From: Candidatus Sumerlaeota bacterium | GTDB lineage: Bacteria > Sumerlaeota > Sumerlaeia > JADFCT01 | Direction of reading: 5' to 3' | Length of the DNA stretch: 10,918 nucleotides | Assembly: GCA_026398575.1 (NCBI GenBank) | Contig: JAPLSP010000465.1 | Coordinates: 1-10,918, forward strand | In this document: positions 7,246 to 10,918 of the stretch, piece after piece | How positions within the stretch are numbered: position 1 is the first letter of the stretch | How the letters are laid out: each line of letters opens with the position of its first letter | Position numbers and translations under genes: made by a program | The notes under the pieces: generated by a model | What the model was told of the DNA's origin: nothing | Seen by the model: only the letters and a program-made list of their open reading frames with translations | The model's database searches: none

Positions 7246-7317
7246 GCATGCATGCGGTTTTTCTTTTCAGGCAAAAAAATGTCAGCATCATCTATCACCA
7301 ATTTCGTCGGCGCCGAG

Positions 7318-7350
7318 AAACCGCTAATAATCGCTAATAACCGCTAATAT
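7318..7350. repeat. 10-bp tandem repeats, right arm of inverted set
   Basis: Three 10-base units, CCGCTAATAA, TCGCTAATAA and CCGCTAATAT (7321-7350), stand head to tail. They are inverted relative to the block at 7217-7245, so a stem with a loop of roughly 75-95 bases could form. They sit ten bases downstream of the Wzz-like gene's stop and 170 bases before the permease ATG. The function may be an operator array, leader structure or dispersed intergenic repeat; which one is unknown. Confidence 0.6.
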
Positions 7351-7359
7351 ATAGCATAA

Positions 7360-8241
7360 CTACCGCGTCTTGCGCGCGGGGAATACGCCGAGCATAAGAA
7401 CGGCGATCAGAAATCCGGCGAGGGCGGCGCGCGCGGCGGCGGACAGGGGAGCGGGGGCTATTCGGAGTGGCGCGGAGGCGGATTCGAGCTGCTCAAGGGC
7501 GGGCTCATCCAACAGATGCTTCATTGCTGCTTTGTTTTGGGCGTCGGCGGCGTCCAGCGCTTTTTGGCGGCGCGCGTCGCGGTCTTTCTGTTCCGCTTCG
7601 ATCAGGATCGCCGCCAATGCTGCGGCGCCCAGGCGCGCGGTTTCGGGATGGCGCGCTTCGAATGCGATCTCAACGACGCTTTCGGGTTTGGAGCGCCGGA
7701 CGTGGAAGGCTTTGTTGCGAAGAGTCTGCGGGTTCGTGCGATCTAACTCGGCGGCCTGTTCGGGCGGCAAATCCTTTCGCATTCGCGCCTGCCATTGGCT
7801 CCAGATGGCGTCGCTGTGCGCGAGGCGGGCCAGTGTATTGATCTGATAGGATGTCAGGAATTGCTCCATGGTTTGGTTTTCGCGCAAAATGCGATTGCCG
7901 GTCAGACGGACAAACTCTTCGGCATAGCGATCCATGGTTTGCGCGAGGGCGGCGGGGGAGGACGGGGTGGACGGGGTGGACGAGGTGGATGGGGTGGACG
8001 GGGTGGACAGGGTGGATGGGGTGGGCGGTGCGGTGGATAGGATCAGTTTCAGTGTTTGGATTTCGGCGCGATAGTTGATCCGCAGGATCACATGGCTTTC
8101 ATAGACAGGGGCGCGCAAGGAGACGGCGGCGGCGGCGACGAGAGCAAAGAGAAGCGCTGTTAATGGAGGGATGTACCAGCGGCGGGCGATGGCGGCGGCG
8201 GGTTGCGACAGGGGGCAACAGGTTGTTGTTGGATTACTCAT
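7360..8241 (-). CDS. Wzz-like (chain-length determinant) two-TM membrane protein
   Basis: The 293-residue product has the architecture of polysaccharide co-polymerases. It has a cytoplasmic N-terminus, TM1 at about residues 24-43, then PVYESHVILRI, which matches the start of the Wzz periplasmic domain. A helical, charged periplasmic region follows (about 100-262; for example AEQKDRDARRQKALDAADAQNK), then TM2 at about 265-287 and a short basic tail. In such proteins this controls the length of O-antigen, capsule or exopolysaccharide chains. No tyrosine-kinase P-loop is present, and no glycosyltransferase, flippase or polymerase gene is nearby, so it is an orphan here. Residues about 72-97 are a Thr/Pro/Ser low-complexity insert encoded by 9-base repeats, placed where family members have folded sequence. 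The start ATG at 8241 has no good Shine-Dalgarno site. The family call is moderately sure; the polysaccharide role is inferred. Confidence 0.7.
   Translation of the reverse strand: MSNPTTTCCPLSQPAAAIARRWYIPPLTALLFALVAAAAVSLRAPVYESHVILRINYRAEIQTLKLILSTAPPTPSTLSTPSTPSTSSTPSTPSSPAALAQTMDRYAEEFVRLTGNRILRENQTMEQFLTSYQINTLARLAHSDAIWSQWQARMRKDLPPEQAAELDRTNPQTLRNKAFHVRRSKPESVVEIAFEARHPETARLGAAALAAILIEAEQKDRDARRQKALDAADAQNKAAMKHLLDEPALEQLESASAPLRIAPAPLSAAARAALAGFLIAVLMLGVFPARKTR
7960..8022 (-). repeat. 9-bp minisatellite coding for Thr-Pro-Ser repeats
   Basis: Seven head-to-tail copies of a 9-base unit, GGACGGGGT on the + strand, run from 7960 to 8022, with one-base variants. Read on the minus strand each unit encodes T-P-S (variants T-L-S and T-S-S). 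Unit length is a multiple of three, so gain or loss of copies would change linker length without breaking the frame. Confidence 0.85.
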
Positions 8242-8263
8242 AGTTTGCTTGAAGGGACTGACT

Positions 8264-8301
8264 CCAAACTAAAGTTTGGGGGAAACACCATCTAAAGATG
8301 G
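8264..8301. repeat. Two adjacent hairpins with CTAAAG centres
   Basis: Two perfect short palindromes lie nine bases apart: CCAAACTAAAGTTTGG (8264-8279) and CCATCTAAAGATGG (8288-8301). Their stems differ but both share the centre CTAAAG. They occupy the 79-base gap between the end of the phosphodiesterase gene and the start of the Wzz-like gene, both on the minus strand. No T-run follows either, so they are not classical intrinsic terminators. They look like members of a dispersed palindromic repeat family or a transcript-processing element. Confidence 0.55.
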
Positions 8302-8320
8302 AACTCCGAACGCCATTCCA

Positions 8321-10633
8321 TCATGCCTTCTTGTATTGCACTCTGCGGTGGAAGCGGGCGCGCAGGGTTTGGACGAAGGATTCGGATATTTCGTGCAGGT
8401 CATGCAGGGTCAGGTGGCACTCGTCGAACTGTCCGTCGTTGAATCGCGCGCGGATGGCTTCGAGCACGAGGCGGCGGATTTCGTCTATGTCAACGGTCCT
8501 GCCGGTAAACATCGAATGCGCCGTCGCTTCGACCGCATCGGCCATCATCAGGATGGCGGTTTCGGGCGTTTGCGGCTTCGGGCCGGGATAGCGGAATTCG
8601 TCCTCCATCACCGGCTCCTTGGTGGACGAATTGGAATACTGTTGCAGCGCCTGATTATAGAAATACGAGATCAGCGTGGTGCCGTGATGCATCGGGATGA
8701 AGTCAATGACGCGCGGCGGCAGATGATAGTTGCGCGCCAGTTCGATGCCGTCTTTGATATGGCTCTTGATCAGCAGCGTGCTCATGTGCGGTGTGAGTTT
8801 GGCGTGAATGTTGGTCTCTTCGGGCGTGACCTGGTTTTCGGTGAAGTATTCGCGTTTGGCGATCTTCCCGATGTCGTGAAAATAGGCGCCGGCGCGCACG
8901 AGCAGGAAGTTGGCGCCGATGGCATCGGCCGCCGTCTCGGCCAGCTTGGCCACGTTCAGGCTGTGCTGATAGGTTCCTGGCGCCTCGCGCTCCAGGTGCG
9001 TCAGCAGCTCATGCCGGGCGGTCAATTCCAGCAGGCGCATGTCGGTGACGACGCCGAAGAATTTTTCGAAAAAGACCGGCATGTAATAGACCAGCGGAAT
9101 GCACATCAACCCATTGGCCAGAGCCGCTGTCAGCGTTTGGATGTTCCTGGCTTCATTCCCCGCCATTCCCTCGGGATTGATCAGGAACCGCGACGCGGCG
9201 ACGCAAAGGAGGTTTGCGAAAGAGATCATCAGGCCGGCGATGATGAACTGCTTGCGCTCGCGCATCCGGTAGAGCGTCGCCATTCCCATCAAGCCGCCCG
9301 CCATCGCCATGAGCACGGCATCGAGCCGGAAATCGGCCGCGATGCCAAAGAGCAAACTCGAAAGCATGACCATAACCGTGGCCATGCGGGCGTCAATCAA
9401 CATGAGTCCGAGAATCCCGATAATGCCGGCGGGGAAGAGCGCGGAGGCCACCGTTGGGTCGGGGATGAAGATGAGCGCCATGCGCCCGAGGAGCAGCGCC
9501 GTCAGGATGGGGAGCATCACCAGCCACAAGCTGGCGGCGGTGAAATCCATCTCGGGATGGAATTTGCGGATATGGAAAATCAGGAATGCAAACGCCATCG
9601 CGACGAAAATCGCCTCGCCGCCCAGCCGGATCCAAAGCATCCGCACGCGGTGAGCGTTGACCTGCTTCACGGCCTTCATTTCCTGCTCCGTGACCGTCGC
9701 TCCCTTTTGAATGACCAGCTCGCCCTGCCGGATTGTGACGGTGACCGGTTCGATATTTTTCAGGTACTCCTCGCTCGCTTTGCGATTCACCTCGAGGTCA
9801 TACACAATATTCGGCTGCTGCGCCAATGCCAGCGCCAGGTCCTGAAGCGCCTGCGTCATGATCTGAAATTCGGGAGCGCCGCGCGGAATAAAGCCGGGCG
9901 CACGCGAGCGCACATAGCGCGGCAGATCGTCGGCAAGCCCCAGGACTTGCTGAGGATCGAAAGTCTTTTCCATCGGCGGCCGCTCGACTTTGATCACCAG
10001 GCGCCAGACCGCGCGATCTGCGTAAACCCGGAACGACACTTTGTCTTTGATGACGCTCTGCTTGAGGTAAATGTCGTCCAGCAGCCCTTTCATGGCCGTT
10101 GCGAACGCCGGATTGTGGGCCAGTTGCGGCAGCGCGTCCAGGACGGCTTCCGGCATCTTGGGCAATCCCAATTCCTCGGCTTTTTTCGCGACGACCTGCC
10201 GGCGCAGACTGGCGGCCTGCTCGGGGCCGATCGCGGGCGGATACTCTTTTTCCGTGATCTTGGCGCACGCCTCCATGAATTGGCCAAAGCGCTTTTGGGC
10301 CTCGTCCAATACGTCGCTGTCATAGATATAGATATGCTTATAAAGCCGCCAGGCGTCTTCGCGCTTCTTTTCCGTGGCCGCTTTGTCTTCGAGCAGGATA
10401 TCCAGCGGGGCGCGAATGTCGCGATCGGCGATCTTGCCTTTTTCCAGGATTTCGCCGCGCCAATACGTCAGGGGAGAGATGAGCCCGAGGGTCACCAGGA
10501 ACGAAAAGATCAGGACCAGCAGGCGCACAATGCGGATTTTACGCCGCCGTTTGCGCCGCGCATAGACGTCCATCTCGCGTTCTTCGCCGAGAGGGGAAGG
10601 ACTCAGATCGGATTTATCAGCGGCTGAGGACAT
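8321..10633 (-). CDS. pgpH: PgpH-type 7TM-HD c-di-AMP phosphodiesterase
   Basis: The product matches the 7TMR-HD family, whose studied member PgpH hydrolyses c-di-AMP to pApA at the inner membrane. With ATG at 10633 it is 770 residues. It has a basic cytoplasmic start (RRKRRRK), TM1 at about 36-54, a large extracytoplasmic domain (about 55-330), a cluster of about seven hydrophobic helices (335-530), and a cytoplasmic HD domain (about 540-725). The HD metal and catalytic residues are intact: TYQHSLN (His557), YFHDIGK (His586-Asp587), TPHMS (His616), MHHGT (His649-His650) and MMADAVEA (Asp699). The length is close to the 700-850 usual for the family. The start is uncertain: TTG 10678 and ATG 10573 are also in frame, and none has a clear Shine-Dalgarno site. 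No c-di-AMP cyclase gene is visible here. By its family it should influence osmolyte and cell-wall homeostasis. Confidence 0.94.
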   Translation of the reverse strand: MSSAADKSDLSPSPLGEEREMDVYARRKRRRKIRIVRLLVLIFSFLVTLGLISPLTYWRGEILEKGKIADRDIRAPLDILLEDKAATEKKREDAWRLYKHIYIYDSDVLDEAQKRFGQFMEACAKITEKEYPPAIGPEQAASLRRQVVAKKAEELGLPKMPEAVLDALPQLAHNPAFATAMKGLLDDIYLKQSVIKDKVSFRVYADRAVWRLVIKVERPPMEKTFDPQQVLGLADDLPRYVRSRAPGFIPRGAPEFQIMTQALQDLALALAQQPNIVYDLEVNRKASEEYLKNIEPVTVTIRQGELVIQKGATVTEQEMKAVKQVNAHRVRMLWIRLGGEAIFVAMAFAFLIFHIRKFHPEMDFTAASLWLVMLPILTALLLGRMALIFIPDPTVASALFPAGIIGILGLMLIDARMATVMVMLSSLLFGIAADFRLDAVLMAMAGGLMGMATLYRMRERKQFIIAGLMISFANLLCVAASRFLINPEGMAGNEARNIQTLTAALANGLMCIPLVYYMPVFFEKFFGVVTDMRLLELTARHELLTHLEREAPGTYQHSLNVAKLAETAADAIGANFLLVRAGAYFHDIGKIAKREYFTENQVTPEETNIHAKLTPHMSTLLIKSHIKDGIELARNYHLPPRVIDFIPMHHGTTLISYFYNQALQQYSNSSTKEPVMEDEFRYPGPKPQTPETAILMMADAVEATAHSMFTGRTVDIDEIRRLVLEAIRARFNDGQFDECHLTLHDLHEISESFVQTLRARFHRRVQYKKA

Positions 10634-10787
10634 AGCGGAGCGCGAGGTTTGTAGGATGCGTCCTGTTCCATCAATCAATCACTCGCCCCTAGAATCGCCG
10701 GTTTGGGACTCGGAAACAAACAAAAAATGCGGCGGGAGGCGAAGATGGGCGCAGAGTGGGGAAGATTCTGAAGCGCGTAAAACACAA

Positions 10788-10885
10788 ATGACAAAACAAT
10801 GGATGACAAAATAATACAAAGGCTTGGTTTTAATTGGCGATACTTCTATGAAAGGTTGTCATCATTTTGTCATACATTGTTTTGT
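10788..10885. repeat. Long imperfect inverted repeat with ATGACAAAA words
   Basis: The left arm (10791-10819) and right arm (10856-10885) pair over 27 positions with two mismatches and one bulge; the shared blocks are ACAAAACAATG, ATGACAAAAT and ACAA. The loop is 36 bases. The left side also holds a direct repeat of ATGACAAAA (10788 and 10803, spaced 15), and TTTTGTCAT (10865-10873) is its inverse on the right. It lies in the divergent region between the pgpH start and a rightward gene start at 10901, so it is well placed as an operator or leader structure. It could also be the relic of a small mobile element. Confidence 0.6.
10824..10852 (+). promoter_or_regulatory. Weak candidate sigma-70 promoter for the rightward gene
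   Basis: TTGGTT (10824-10829) and TATGAA (10847-10852) are separated by 17 bases, inside the loop of the inverted repeat. Matches to TTGACA and TATAAT are three and four of six, so this is only a candidate. Its position between the two arms would let a protein bound to them control it. Confidence 0.2.
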
Positions 10886-10900
10886 TAAAGGACGAAAGCA

Positions 10901-10918
10901 ATGCGTTCAGAGGCGGCG
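10901..10918 (+). CDS. Start of a rightward gene cut by the window edge
   Basis: ATG at 10901 begins MRSEAA and runs open to the last base. AAAGGA (10887-10892) lies eight bases upstream, an ideal ribosome-binding arrangement. Six codons are too few to name the product. It would be divergent from pgpH, with the inverted repeat between them. Confidence 0.4.

Noticed and set aside
7149..7301. 51 extra N-terminal residues for the permease
   Set aside because: They would be translated from the repeat-containing leader, do not look like a permease N-terminus, and a proper AAGGAG precedes ATG 7148.
8276..10627. 783-codon open frame on the + strand opposite pgpH
   Set aside because: It mirrors the whole pgpH gene, which has an intact HD motif and membrane domain. 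The antisense translation is rich in Arg, His, Asp and Gln with no domain, as expected from the complement of GC-biased codons.

Overview
The window looks like chromosomal DNA from an uncultured, probably Gram-negative bacterium of moderate to high GC content. I base this on cleavable-looking signal peptides, an orphan polysaccharide-chain-length (Wzz-like) membrane protein, a fused Cu/Zn exporter and a large membrane c-di-AMP phosphodiesterase. The phylum cannot be read from the sequence. There are no tRNA or rRNA genes, no CRISPR array and no transposase.

Left part (1-5815, + strand): mostly unrecognised protein families. It opens with a 34-residue TPR-repeat protein whose frame is still open at the window edge. 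A 400-base stretch follows that holds the start-less 3' tail of a reverse-strand gene (1609-1842). Next come a 57-codon basic small ORF (1925-2098) set directly against a strong ribosome-binding site, a secreted 224-residue protein (2112-2786), possibly a 38-codon ORF (2792-2908), and a 960-residue exported protein. That last protein joins TPR repeats to a segment with alpha/beta-hydrolase-like order and a long unrecognised C-terminal half. The ORFs from 1925 to 5815 are close enough to be one transcription unit. Two TPR proteins in one neighbourhood suggest an envelope-associated, protein-protein-interaction module of unknown purpose.

Right part (5835-10633, - strand): conserved genes. The order in transcription direction is a PgpH-type 7TM-HD c-di-AMP phosphodiesterase, a Wzz-like two-TM protein with a Thr-Pro-Ser minisatellite linker, and an SO_0444/ArsP-type permease with a C-terminal heavy-metal-associated (HMA) domain. 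Gaps between these genes contain paired hairpins with CTAAAG centres (8264-8301) and an inverted set of 10-bp repeats (7217-7350). The permease converges on the 960-residue gene with only 19 bases between stop codons, where a small A/T-stem hairpin sits.

Right edge (10634-10918): a divergent intergenic region with a long imperfect inverted repeat (10791-10819 / 10856-10885) built on ATGACAAAA words, then a good ribosome-binding site and the first codons of a rightward gene cut by the window edge.
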